This document shows positions 1-9,100 of a stretch of 64,000 nt of DNA, piece by piece. The notes under the pieces were generated by a model. It made no database searches and was not told the DNA's origin. It saw only the letters and a program-made list of their open reading frames with translations. Position 1 is the first letter of the stretch. Every line of letters starts with the position of its first letter. Position numbers and translations under genes: made by a program. Source of the DNA: Streptomyces fructofermentans. GTDB lineage: Bacteria > Actinomycetota > Actinomycetes > Streptomycetales > Streptomycetaceae. Location: contig NZ_BMWD01000033.1 in NCBI RefSeq assembly GCF_014651055.1, positions 21,560 through 85,559 on the forward strand, written 5' to 3'.

Positions 1-233
1 GTCCCCCTCGGCGCACGGGCTTCGAGGAGTGCGCGCTGCCCCCGCGAGGCACGGGTCCCGGCCGTCGCGTACGGGAACGGTGGCCCCACGACGGCCTCAC
101 GGCGGACAGGGCCCCGTCCGCCCTCCCCAGCCGCAGGCCCATCAAACCCTCACAACCGGCAATACCGGTTCAGGAATGTACGGCGGTAGCGTCATTGCCG
201 TCCCAGTCACTCCAGTATCGGGGGAAAAGGTAC
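1..233. other. Leading intergenic or gene-end sequence
   Basis: I see no convincing gene here. It is GC-rich with several incidental open frames. The last 30 bases hold the purine-rich ribosome binding site of the next gene. Confidence 0.5.
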
Positions 234-686
234 ATGATCTCGAACAGGCTCACGAAGGTACTGTTAGGGACCCTGACAGCGGCCGCTCTCGGTGTCGGCA
301 CCCTCGCGGGTGCGACCGTGGCCGCGGCAGCACCCGCCCAGCAGGTGTCGAACCAGACCGTCGGCATCCAGGCGTACAACAACCTCGGCCTGAACACGTC
401 CGAGGCCAAGAGTGCACAGTGCTACGTCCGCGACGCCGGATTCAGCCCCGGCGCCATCGACGGCGAACTCGGTACCAACAGCTGGAAGGCCTGGCAGCGT
501 TTCCTCAACGACCGCGGCTTCAACGCCGGAACCGTTGACGGCGACGTCGGCCCCAACACGATCCGCGGCCTCCAGCGCTTCCTCACCTACATCGGCTACG
601 ACACCGGTGGCATCGACGGCGACGCAGGAACCAAGACCAGGGCTGCCTGGAAGGCGTTCAGCCACCTCGGTGGAGGCTGGTGCTGA
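234..686 (+). CDS. Secreted peptidoglycan-binding-domain protein
   Basis: A 150-residue exported protein predicted to bind peptidoglycan or another envelope glycan. Residues 1 to about 33 form a signal peptide (basic MISNRLTK, an Ala/Gly/Leu core, then an AAAAPA cleavage region). The mature part carries three consecutive helix-loop motifs of the PG_binding_1 type: IDGELGTNS, VDGDVGPNT and IDGDAGTKT, each followed by an aromatic-rich helix such as WKAWQRFL. No catalytic domain is attached, so it is a stand-alone binding module. Two cysteines, one at the very C-terminus, could form a disulfide. The ATG at 234 is chosen because a purine-rich GGGGGAAAAGG sits just upstream; an in-frame TTG at 195 lacks this. 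The family call rests on the repeated DG.xG..T pattern. The partner ligand is inferred. Confidence 0.85.
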   Translation: MISNRLTKVLLGTLTAAALGVGTLAGATVAAAAPAQQVSNQTVGIQAYNNLGLNTSEAKSAQCYVRDAGFSPGAIDGELGTNSWKAWQRFLNDRGFNAGTVDGDVGPNTIRGLQRFLTYIGYDTGGIDGDAGTKTRAAWKAFSHLGGGWC

Positions 687-1002
687 ACACCTGTCGCGCG
701 CTTGAGGACGGACTGCCCCGCGCAGGCGTTCCTCGATCGTCCTGACACAGCGTCCGATGCGCCGTAGGCGCAGCGCCAAGCGGCGCGGGCCCGCCCCGGG
801 AACTCCCGGCGGACCCGCGCCGCCGCCGTCTCCGCGAGGGCGGCGCCATGCCTACAGGACCGAGCGGCCGGGCGGGGGCACTACGGCGGTCAATGGTCCG
901 TACGGGTGGACTCGGCCCAGGTGGCCGCCCACCGGTGGAAGGCTCTGCGTGGGGGTCGGCAGGCGGCCCCGGCACGACCACCCCGTCACGTGGAGGACCG
1001 CG
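687..1002. other. Intergenic region without recognised gene
   Basis: Several open frames run through it because of the GC content, but none has a start, a ribosome binding site or a recognisable product. GGAGG at about 992-996 belongs to the gene starting at 1003. Confidence 0.5.
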
Positions 1003-1794
1003 ATGTCCGAGACCGACTTCCGCCCCGGATCGCCCAACTGGCTCGACCTCGGCAGCCCCGACACGGACGCGGCCGCCGCGTTCTACAGCTCGGTCCTCGG
1101 CTGGCAGTTCGTCTCCGCGGGGCCCGAGGCCGGCGGGTACGGCTTCTTCCAGATCGACGGGAAGACCGTCGCCGCGCTCGGGCCGCTCACCGAGGAGGGG
1201 GCGAGCTCCGCATGGATGATCCACTTCATGACGGAGGACATCCGCGCCACCGCCGCGGCCGTCCCGGCCGGCGGCGGAACCGTCCGGATGGAGCCCATGG
1301 ACGTCATGGGCGAAGGATGGCTGGCGCAGGCCACCGATCCGCAGGGCGCCGAGTTCGCCCTCTGGCAGCCCGGGCGGACCGCGGGACTGGACCTCATCAC
1401 CATGCCCAACTCCCTGCTCTGGGCCGAACTCCACGTCGCCGACCCGCTCGCCGCCATCGCCTTCTACCACGGCCTCTTCGGCTGGCGCAGCCAGGACATG
1501 AAGACGCCCGGCATGACGTACCGGGTGCTCAGCACCAAGGACGGCGACCAGCCGATGGCGTCCTTCGGCGGCGTCGCACCCCTCGGCGACGGACCCGGCG
1601 GCGGGGTCGACAGGCCGCGCTGGGTGCCCTACTTCCACGCGGAGGACGTCGACGCCACGGTGGCGGCGGCCACGGAGAACGGCGGGTCCGTGCTGATGCC
1701 GGCGGCGGACGTGCCGGACGTCGGCAGGATCTCCTGGGTCGCCGATCCCTTCGGCGCGGTGTTCGCGCTCCTGAAGCCCGACCCGCGGATGTGA
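1003..1794 (+). CDS. Two-domain VOC (glyoxalase/bleomycin-resistance fold) protein
   Basis: A 263-residue cytoplasmic protein made of two vicinal-oxygen-chelate domains, about residues 8-120 and 138-260. Each opens with a beta-strand and a helix containing 'AAAFYSSVLGW' or 'AIAFYHGLFGW', and ends with a strand like 'DPQGAEFALW' or 'DPFGAVFALL', where the family places its metal-ligand acid. Such proteins act as dioxygenases, lyases or antibiotic-binding proteins, and the substrate cannot be read from sequence. The ATG at 1003 has GGAGG 6-7 bases upstream; the frame stays open further upstream but looks non-coding. It stands alone. Four VOC genes occur in this window (the others start at 3500 on minus, 23783 and 41382). 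Confidence 0.85.
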   Translation: MSETDFRPGSPNWLDLGSPDTDAAAAFYSSVLGWQFVSAGPEAGGYGFFQIDGKTVAALGPLTEEGASSAWMIHFMTEDIRATAAAVPAGGGTVRMEPMDVMGEGWLAQATDPQGAEFALWQPGRTAGLDLITMPNSLLWAELHVADPLAAIAFYHGLFGWRSQDMKTPGMTYRVLSTKDGDQPMASFGGVAPLGDGPGGGVDRPRWVPYFHAEDVDATVAAATENGGSVLMPAADVPDVGRISWVADPFGAVFALLKPDPRM

Positions 1795-1811
1795 TCCCGG
1801 CCGGCGGGGCC

Positions 1812-1865
1812 GGGCCGCGGCCACCTTCGGGCTCTGCCGGGGCCGCGGCCACCTTCGGGCTCTGC
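1812..1865. repeat. 26-bp perfect direct repeat, period 28
   Basis: The stretch 1812-1837 is repeated exactly at 1840-1865 with two bases between. Its reverse complement contains GAGCCCGAAGG, the same 11-mer that heads another direct repeat at 12463-12531. It lies 3' of the VOC gene and could form alternative RNA structures. Function is unknown. Confidence 0.85.
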
Positions 1866-2066
1866 TGAGCCGGGGCCGCCGTCGGCCCGGGACCCTCCGG
1901 CCCGTACCGTCCCGCAGGCGCTCCCGGGGCGACGCGCGAGCCGGAGTGGGCCGCGGACTCCCCGGGCCCCGGGTCCTGGGAACGGGCCTGCCGGCCGACA
2001 CACGCAACACCGCCACCGGGACCGACCACCGTGGCGGTCCCCGGACCCGTTGCCTACGCTCCTCCC

Positions 2067-3005
2067 ATGCGCCGCAGCGATCTCAGTCAGGACGACGGCA
2101 CCTGGGCGGGCCTGACCCTCGACGTACAGGACCGCCGCCCACCGGGTCTGCGCCTCTTCAGCGCCGGGCAGCGGCTGCTGCTCCGCCAGCAGTCCCGGCC
2201 CGTGCTGCTCGCACTCGTCGACCAGCACCTCCAGGGCGTCGACTTCTGGCGGACCGACGAGTACCGCTCCTTCGTCCCGCCGCTGCGCGCCGACGCCGGG
2301 CGCGCCCTGGCGGGCAGCCCGGAGCGGTGGGCCCACCGCTTCGCGGGGTACCTCGAGGAGTCACCGGAGAGCCCGTTGCACGAGGGCCGCTGGCTGCTCT
2401 CGCACGAGAGCCCGCTGAGGGGCCGGCTCCGGACGCACGCCGACATGTCGCACGGCGAGCACTGGAGAGCGATGCTCATCGAGGGGCACCCGGCGGGCCT
2501 CATCGACTGGTTCTTCCACAACATCTCGTGGGAGGTCCTTCCGCTGCGGCCGATGCCGGAGCCCGACGACAGCCGCGTCAAGGCGTACCGCAAGCAGGCC
2601 CGTGAGGGAACGCTCCCTCCCGTCCTGCTGTGGTGGGTCAGCGGCCTGCACTGCCATCTCGTCCTGGACGGCCACGCGAGACTCGCCGCCGCCGTCGCCG
2701 AGTCCGTGGAACTCCCGCTCCTGCAACTGCACCGAACGCTGTCGCACGAGGACCTGGCGGCCCGCACCGACGAGGCCGCGGACTTCTACGAGGGCGAACT
2801 CGCCCGCCACGCCCGGCTCCGAGCCGTCCACGGTCCCACCGTCCCCGACGGAACCACGACAGCCGGCCCGCAACTGGCCCGCCTCCTGGGCGATCTGAGC
2901 AGAGCCGAGCAACCCACCTGGGCCTGGCCCCTGCCCGGCGGGGAGGACCAGTGGCACCGCATCGCCCGCGAGGTGACCGCAGGCGGGGACTGGCCCGGCA
3001 ACTGA
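2067..3005 (+). CDS. Uncharacterised protein with ParB/sulfiredoxin-like segment
   Basis: A 312-residue soluble protein I cannot name. The middle section, about residues 175-220, reads 'AYRKQAREGTLPPVLLWWV...HLVLDGHARLAAAV...VELPLLQL'. This is the strand-helix pattern of the ParB N-terminal/sulfiredoxin-like fold, with the family's 'DGHxRLAAA' loop. That gives a fold suggestion, not a function: no helix-turn-helix or other DNA-binding part follows, so a role in chromosome segregation is not implied. The N-terminal 150 residues are unrecognised. The ATG at 2067 lies exactly six bases after TACGCT (2055-2060), so the mRNA is probably leaderless. An in-frame GTG at 2031 is less likely. Confidence 0.7.
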   Translation: MRRSDLSQDDGTWAGLTLDVQDRRPPGLRLFSAGQRLLLRQQSRPVLLALVDQHLQGVDFWRTDEYRSFVPPLRADAGRALAGSPERWAHRFAGYLEESPESPLHEGRWLLSHESPLRGRLRTHADMSHGEHWRAMLIEGHPAGLIDWFFHNISWEVLPLRPMPEPDDSRVKAYRKQAREGTLPPVLLWWVSGLHCHLVLDGHARLAAAVAESVELPLLQLHRTLSHEDLAARTDEAADFYEGELARHARLRAVHGPTVPDGTTTAGPQLARLLGDLSRAEQPTWAWPLPGGEDQWHRIAREVTAGGDWPGN

Positions 3006-3065
3006 ACCGTCGGGCGCGGGAGCGGTGCTCGCGCGGCTGCGCGCATGTGCGGCCCGGCAGGGCGC

Positions 3066-3500
3066 TCAGTCGAGGCAGAACTCGTTGCCCTCGACGTCCT
3101 GCATCACGATGCACGACTCGTTCTCGCCGTCGGCGAGCAGGACGGTCTGGCACACCGCGCCGAGCGCGACCAGCCGCGCGCACTCGGCCTGAAGCGTGGC
3201 CAGACGCTCCTCGCCGACGAGCCCGGTGCCGGCCCGCACGTCGAGGTGCACCCGGTTCTTGACGACCTTGCCCTCGGGGACGCGCTGGAAGTACAGGCGC
3301 GGACCGACGCCCGAGGGATCACTGCAGGCGAACCACGCACCCCGCTCCTCGGGCGGCAGCGTGGCGTTGAAATCGTCCCAAGTGGCGTAGCCCTCCGGCG
3401 GCTTCGGCGCGACATACCCCAGGACCTCGCACCAGAAGCGGGCGACGCGCTCGGGGTCCGCGCAGTCGAAGGTGACCTGGACCTGCTTGATCGTTGACAT
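3066..3500 (-). CDS. VOC family protein (glyoxalase-like domain)
   Basis: A 144-residue single-domain protein. It begins 'STIKQVQVTFDCADPERVARFWCEVLGY', the first beta-alpha unit of a VOC/glyoxalase-like domain, and ends 'VMQDVEGNEFCLD', the last strand with the usual 'D.EGNEFC' signature. 'RVHLDVRAGT' is the central strand. The substrate is unknown. The ATG at 3500 is preceded by TATGGT exactly at positions -12 to -7, so this mRNA is probably leaderless; the open frame upstream to 3608 looks non-coding. It is transcribed opposite to the Imm5-like gene at 3653. Sequence style matches the two-domain protein at 23783, so the two may be paralogues. Confidence 0.85.
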   Translation of the reverse strand: MSTIKQVQVTFDCADPERVARFWCEVLGYVAPKPPEGYATWDDFNATLPPEERGAWFACSDPSGVGPRLYFQRVPEGKVVKNRVHLDVRAGTGLVGEERLATLQAECARLVALGAVCQTVLLADGENESCIVMQDVEGNEFCLD

Positions 3501-3652
3501 CGGCGCACCATAGCAAAGGTGTTCGGCCGCCCATCTGCTTGTGGGCGGGGGACCGGCGGGCACACTGGTGCGTGCCCGTGCCGGGTGGCTGACTGACCTC
3601 TCCGGCACACGTGATGAGCGGCGCCGACGCGCGCGGAAGGGAGCACAGGGCC

Positions 3653-4168
3653 ATGATCCTGCCGGCGGTCCGGGACCCCCGCTTCGTGACGATCCGCCGC
3701 GGCGGGACCCTCACCGACGCGGATCACCACCTCCTCGCGCTCTGGGCCGCCACGTGCGCGGAGCACGTTCTTCCGTTGTTCGAGTCGGCCCGGCCCTCGG
3801 ACCCCCGACCGCGCCACGCGATCGAGCAGGCCCGCGGCTGGGTGCGGGGCGAGGTCAGGATGATGGAGGCCCGTGCGGCGGGCGGCCATGCCATGGGGGC
3901 GGCCAGGGACCTTCGCGGAGCGGCACGGCACGCCGCGTACGCCGCGGGCCAGGCCGGGGCCGTCGCCCACGTCGCCGCGCACGAACTGGGCGCCGCGGCC
4001 TACGCGATCAAGGCCGTACGTGCCGCGGCACCGGCAGGCGAGGGCGAGACGGCGGGACGGCTCGAGTGCCGGTGGCAGCGTGACCGGCTCCCGGAGGCGA
4101 TCCGGGAACTCGTCCTCGACGACCAGCGGTTGCGGAACGACATCTGCTGGTCGGTGTTCGACTGCTGA
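3653..4168 (+). CDS. Imm5-like putative immunity protein
   Basis: A 171-residue alpha-helical protein rich in Ala and His. The pattern 'ALWAATCAEHVLPLFE..RPSDPRPRHAIEQARGWV' followed by Ala-rich helices ('AARHAAYAAGQAGAVAHVAAHELGAAAYAIKAV') and a 'W...RLPEAIRELVLDDQRLRND.CW.VF' tail is that of the Imm-5-like family of putative polymorphic-toxin immunity proteins. I make that assignment from memory of the pattern. No toxin gene lies beside it, so it is an orphan immunity gene or has another role. ATG 3653 is preferred for the GGAAGGGAG 8-9 bases upstream; ATG or GTG codons near 3611 lack one. Neighbours on both sides are unrelated. Confidence 0.65.
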   Translation: MILPAVRDPRFVTIRRGGTLTDADHHLLALWAATCAEHVLPLFESARPSDPRPRHAIEQARGWVRGEVRMMEARAAGGHAMGAARDLRGAARHAAYAAGQAGAVAHVAAHELGAAAYAIKAVRAAAPAGEGETAGRLECRWQRDRLPEAIRELVLDDQRLRNDICWSVFDC

Positions 4169-4222
4169 GACGGATGACACGGCTGACGCCTGCCGTTCCA
4201 GTCGTGTCGTGGGCGACCATCC

Positions 4223-4254
4223 GGTGTGGAGACCGGTGTGGAGACCGGTGCGGA
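4223..4254. repeat. 12-bp tandem repeat, about 2.6 copies
   Basis: GGTGTGGAGACC occurs twice in direct succession (4223-4246), followed by a partial copy GGTGCGGAG. It lies in the leader region before the membrane protein gene at 4341. No function can be assigned. Confidence 0.6.
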
Positions 4255-4340
4255 GGCGGGGTGCGTGCCCCGGTCGCGCGGGGCTGGAGTGAGTACGGCG
4301 ACTCATGCGCTCCGCGGTGACGGCTGGCACGATCCTCGGC

Positions 4341-5264
4341 ATGACGAGTGGCAGACGGACTCTGACGGCCCTGCATCTCCTGCTGGTCTGGGCGGTGACG
4401 GCGGTCGCGGTGCCGACGCTGGGCCTCGGCCTGGTGATGTCCGCCTGGGGCGGCGGGGGAGTGGGGGCCGCGCCGGTCCTGCTGCTGGGCGTGCCGCTCA
4501 CGGTGGGGCTGCTGGCCACGGCGGGCATCCCGGCGCGGACCGTGGTGCCGCTGTGCGACTCCGTGGGGCGGCGGCTCGGCTGGGCCGTCCTGGTCCTCCT
4601 CCTCGGCACGCTCGGCGTCGTGGCGGGAGTGGCCGCCTACGGAGGGGACGTCGACCTGGGGAGCGCGGCCACCAGGATCGCGCTGACGGGCGCGCCGTAC
4701 GCCGTGGCCGCGGCGTTCTTCGTGCCCAGCGGGTGGGTACGGGCGGGCGCGGTGGTGGTGCTGGCGGCGGCGGTGGTGTACGGGGGCGCCGTCGGGCCGG
4801 AGCACGCACGGCAGCGCCGGCACGCGGCGGAGGTCGCGGGGTTCCGGGAGCATCCCGAACTGCTGCGTCTGGGCGACCCGCCGTCCGGAATGCGGGTCGC
4901 CCACGCCTGGGTCGGCCCCGCCGACTTCGGCGTCGACTACCGGGGTGTCCGGGAGGACGAGTTCGCGTACGTCGGCCTCACGGTGCGCTCGCCGCTCACG
5001 CCGGCGGCCCGGTGCCCCGAGCCGGCGGAGGAGGACATGACCTGCACGGTGGGCGCGCGCGGCGAGTTGTGCATGGTTCGCGAACTCCGTGGAGGCGTCC
5101 GCGAGATCACGCTCGTCCGCCGCGACCGGAACGCGGAGGTGCAGGTGGAGAGCCAGACCCTCGGCGAAGCGGGTCTGCGCCGCGTCCTCGACACGCTGCA
5201 CCCGCTGTCGGACGGGGAGTTGGCGGAGCTGATGCGCGAGGACCGGATCGACCACAGGCCGTGA
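4341..5264 (+). CDS. Membrane protein with C-terminal soluble domain, unknown
   Basis: A 307-residue protein. The first 150 residues contain about five hydrophobic segments (near residues 10-33, 42-62, 78-98, 110-128 and 130-148), interrupted by short charged loops. The remaining 155 residues are polar, with two close cysteines ('ARCPEPAEEDMTC') that could form a disulfide if exported. The end 'LGEAGLRRVLDTLHPLSDGELAELM' is a predicted helix. No family is recognised. ATG 4341 gives a natural N-terminus 'TSGRRTLTALHLLL' ahead of the first membrane segment; ATG 4305 is in frame too. CACGAT eight bases upstream is a weak -10-like element. The following 344 bases are non-coding. Confidence 0.7.
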   Translation: MTSGRRTLTALHLLLVWAVTAVAVPTLGLGLVMSAWGGGGVGAAPVLLLGVPLTVGLLATAGIPARTVVPLCDSVGRRLGWAVLVLLLGTLGVVAGVAAYGGDVDLGSAATRIALTGAPYAVAAAFFVPSGWVRAGAVVVLAAAVVYGGAVGPEHARQRRHAAEVAGFREHPELLRLGDPPSGMRVAHAWVGPADFGVDYRGVREDEFAYVGLTVRSPLTPAARCPEPAEEDMTCTVGARGELCMVRELRGGVREITLVRRDRNAEVQVESQTLGEAGLRRVLDTLHPLSDGELAELMREDRIDHRP

Positions 5265-5608
5265 GGCGTCCCTGCGTGCTCGGTGGGGGAGGTGGGACGC
5301 CCGGCATGCCCGGCGCCCGGCGCGTCGGTGCCGCGGGCTCGCCGACCTCGTCGGTGCGCGGGGCACGGCGATCGCACACCCGGACGCGGTGGCCTCCTCC
5401 GAAGACCGCGCGGACTGCTCGGACGCGGGGCGGCGGGTCCGGCGGAGCGGGGCACGAGCCGACCAGTACGCCTACGTCGACGAAGGTGGCGCCACCCCCG
5501 ACACCGTACGCAACTGGCGCACGCGCGCACGGGTGTTCTCCCGGCGGCGGCCTGCGGTGGGAAGTGCGGCGCTATCGTCGGCGAAGGTCCACGATCAGGG
5601 GGTTGGGG
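5265..5608. other. Intergenic region, possible helix-turn-helix remnant
   Basis: There is no convincing gene. One frame around 5460-5540 reads 'GATPDTVRNWRTRAR', a phrase common in helix-turn-helix proteins, but it has no start and no conserved context, so it may be a remnant or chance. TATCGT at about 5570 could be the -10 element for the gene at 5609, whose ribosome binding site is the G-rich run just before it. Confidence 0.4.
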
Positions 5609-6085
5609 ATGCTGGAACAGGCTCTGGTGGTGCTCGCGGCGGCCGGCGGTACGGCGGTCGTGCAGGCCGCGGGCACGGACGCGTGGACCGGACTGCGCCA
5701 GGCCGTGGCGCGCTGGTTCGGCCGCGGTGACGACGGGCGCGAGCGCGCGGAGTCGGAGCGGCTGGAGCAGACCGCCGTCGCGTTGCTCACCGCGGACGAC
5801 GCCGAGGTGGAGCGGGCACGGCTGCGCGGCGAGGCGTTCTGGCAGGCCCGCATCGAGGCCCTCCTGGTGAGCCTCGACGAAGCGGAACGCGCGCGGGCGG
5901 CCGAGGACTTCCGCGCCCTGCTCGCCCCGTACACCCCGCGGGACGGTGTCTCGGCCGGCGCGGGCGGGCTGGCCGCCGGGGGCGACATCACCATCCGGGC
6001 CGACAGGGGCTCGATCGCCGGCGGTGTCATCCACGGAGGTGCCCGCGTCGAAACCCCTACGGTGCCGGATCCGTCCCAGGGCTGA
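5609..6085 (+). CDS. Small partner protein of the downstream STAND-TPR gene
   Basis: A 158-residue protein. Residues 1-25 are a hydrophobic Ala/Val helix ('LEQALVVLAAAGGTAVVQAAG') that could sit in or against a membrane, followed by 'DAWTGLRQAVARWFGRG' and a long charged helix rich in Glu/Arg/Ala. The last 40 residues are Gly-rich: 'AGGLAAGGDITIRADRG' then 'SIAGGVIHGGARVETP'. The same kind of sequence ('HSVAVGTIAAGGTLSYHAAP') starts the next gene, suggesting both proteins carry the same short beta-type module and work together. The gap to that gene is only 68 bases on the same strand. I recognise this pairing as recurrent in Streptomyces, but know no assigned function. GGGG at 5605-5608 lies hard against the ATG, and purine-rich AGGGGG sits slightly upstream. 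Confidence 0.75.
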   Translation: MLEQALVVLAAAGGTAVVQAAGTDAWTGLRQAVARWFGRGDDGRERAESERLEQTAVALLTADDAEVERARLRGEAFWQARIEALLVSLDEAERARAAEDFRALLAPYTPRDGVSAGAGGLAAGGDITIRADRGSIAGGVIHGGARVETPTVPDPSQG

Positions 6086-6153
6086 CCGGACCGGCTTTCC
6101 CCAGCCCACCCCTCGCGGCGGGTGACGTCACCGCCCACGCCCGCGACCACAGC

Positions 6154-9100
6154 GTGGCCGTCGGCACCATCGCCGCCGGCGGAACCCTCTCCTACCACGC
6201 CGCGCCGCCGCGCGAAGTGACCTGGCCGCACCAGGTGGGCGTACTGCCCCGGCAGGCGGACTGCTTCCAGGACCGGGCAGCGGCCGAACAGCTCGAACAG
6301 GCCGTGGCCGGCAGTGGCACCGCGGTCCTCGGACAGGTCCTGGCCGGAATGGGCGGGGTCGGCAAGACGCAGCTCGCAGCCGACCACGCCCACCGCGCAT
6401 GGCGCGCCGGCCGCGTGGACCTGCTCGTATGGGTCACCGCCACGACCCGCCCCGCCATCGTCAACGCCTTCGCCCAGGCCGCGGTCGAGATCCTCGGCGC
6501 CGACCGGGACGACCCCGAGCGGGCGGCCGCGCAGTTCCTGGCCTGGCTGGAACCCAAGCCCGCCCGCGTTCCCGGCCCCCGCGGCGCCCGGTCGGCGCCG
6601 CCGCCCGCCGAACCCCGGTGGCTCGTCGTGCTGGACGACGTCGCCGACCCCGCCGACCTGCGGGGCCTCTGGCCGCCCGCGGGCCCCGGCGGGCAGACCG
6701 TGGTCACCACACGCCGCCGCGACGCGGCCCTGACAGGACCGGGCCGCAGCCTCGTCACCGTCGGCCTCTTCACCCCCGATGAGGCCGTCGCCTACCTCGG
6801 CGCCGTACTGGCCGCGCACGGACGCAACGAGCCGGCCGATCAACTCGCGGCTCTCGCCGCGGACCTGGGCCATCTGCCCCTCGCCCTCTCCCAGGCCGCC
6901 GCCTACCTGGTCGACGCGAGCCTGAGCTGCACCGCCTACCGGGCCCGGCTGTCGGACAGGGCCCGCAACCTGACCGACCTGGTGCCCGAACCCGACGCCC
7001 TCCCCGACGACCAGTCGGTCACAGTCGCCGCCGCCTGGTCCCTGTCCATCGACCGCGCGGACCAGTTGCGCCCACGGGGACTGGCCCGGGAGACCCTCCG
7101 CCTGGCCTCGATGCTCGACCCCAACGGCATCCCCGCGCAGATCTTCACCAGCCCTCCCGGCCTGGCCCACCTCACGGGACACCGCACGCCGGCGGGCCCC
7201 GGGGCCTCCCGGAGCCGGCACCAGGTGACGGAGGAGGACGCGGCCGACGCGCTGCGGGTCCTGCACCGGCTCAGCCTCGTCGACTACACCGCGGACACCC
7301 CCGCCCAGTCGGTACGCGTCCACCAGCTCATCCAACGCGCCGTCCGCGAGCCGCTGCCCCGGACGTCGTACGAGGAACTGGCCGGCACCGCCGCCGACGC
7401 CCTCACCGCCTCCTGGCCCGCCATCGAACGCGACACGGCCCTGGCGCAGGCCCTGCGCGCCAACACCGAGAGCCTCACCCGCCACGCAGAGTCCTTCCTC
7501 TGGCGCACCTCCCCACCTCCGCCGACCGCGCACTCCGTCCTCTTCCGGGCCCTCACCAGCATCGGCGAGGCCGGCCACCCCGACGCCGCGGCGGTCCGGG
7601 CGCTGGAAATGGTGCGCGCGGCCACCCGCAGATTCGGTCCGGCGCACCCGGACACGCTCAACGCCCGGCATGAATGGGGCCGTTGGCGTGGCGAGTCGGG
7701 AGACCCCGTCGGCGCCGCCGAGGTCTACGAGCAACTGGTCCCGGACCGCCAGCGCGTGCTCGGCGCCGACCACCCGGACATCGTCGCCGCCCGCGCCGAA
7801 CTGGCCCGGTGGCGCGCCGAGGTGGGAGACCCCGCCCAGGCCGTGACCGCGTACGCCGAACTCCTCGCCGCACGCGAGCGGGTGCTCGGCCGGGACCACC
7901 CGGACACGCTCACCGCCCGTCACGAATGGGCCCGTTGGCGCGGAGAGGCGGGAGACGCCGCCGGCGCCGCGGAGGCGTACGAGCAGCTGGTGGCCGACCG
8001 CGAGCGGGTGCAGGGCGCCGAGCACCCCCACACGCTCACCGCCCGGCATCAGTCCGGCCGGTGGCGGGGCGAAGCGGGGGACCCGGCCGGTGCGGCAGCG
8101 TCCTTCGAGTCGCTGGTGCCCGTACGCAACCGGGTGCTCGGGCCCGATCACCCGCAAAGCCTGGGCTCGTGCCATGAGTTGGGCCACTGGCGCGGTGAGG
8201 CGGGAGACGCGGCCGGTGCCGTGGAGGTCTTCGAGCGGTTGGTGCCGGATCGCGAGCGGGTACTGGGTGCCGACCACACCGAAACACTGGCGGCCCGGCA
8301 CGCGCATGGCCGATGGCGTGGTGAGGCGGGTGATCCGGCCGGTGCCGTGGAGGTCTTCGAGCGGTTGGTGCCGGATCGTGAGCGGGTGATGGGCGCCGAC
8401 CACCCGGACACGCTCACTGCCAGGCATGAGTTGGGCAGGTGGCGGGGCGCGATCGGCGAATCGAAGCGCGCGGTGGAGGTCTTCGAGCGGTTGGTGCCGG
8501 ATCGTGAGCGGGTGATGGGCGCCGACCACCCGGACACACTCACCACACGGCATGAGCTGGGCAGGTGGCGGGGCGAGACCGGCAGTCCGGGCGGCGCCGT
8601 GGAGGTCTACCGGAATTTGGTGGCCGATCGGGAGCGCGTCCAAGGGGCTGATCACCCGCACACCCTCCTCGCCCGGGCAGAATGGGCCCGATGGCGCGGC
8701 CAGTCGGGGGATGCGGCCGGTGCGGCGGACGCCTACGGCCTGCTGGTGCCCGACGACGAGCGGGTGCTCGGCCCGGACCACGCGGAGACGCTCAACGCCC
8801 GGCACGGTCTGGGCAGGTGGCGTGGTGCGGCCGGGGACCCGTCCGAGGCCGCCGCGGTGTTCCAGCGTCTGGTGGAGGACCGGGAGCGTGTCCAGGGCGC
8901 CGATCACCGGGAGGCGTTCACCGCTCGGCACGAGTGGGGTCGTTGGCGTGGCGAAGCGGGTGATCCTGCCGGTGCGGCGCAGGTCTACGAGCGTCTGATG
9001 GCGGATCGCGGGCGTGTCCAGGGCGCCGATCACCCGGACACGCTCACCACACGGCACGAGTGGGGTCGTTGGCGTGGCGAAGCGGGTGACCCGTCCGGTG

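Noticed and set aside
4305..4341. Alternative upstream start for the membrane protein
   Set aside because: It would add a weakly charged stretch before the first membrane segment without a ribosome binding site. ATG 4341 fits better.
5460..5545. Helix-turn-helix phrase GATPDTVRNWRTRAR
   Set aside because: Single short phrase without start, conserved neighbours or second half. Kept only as a note.
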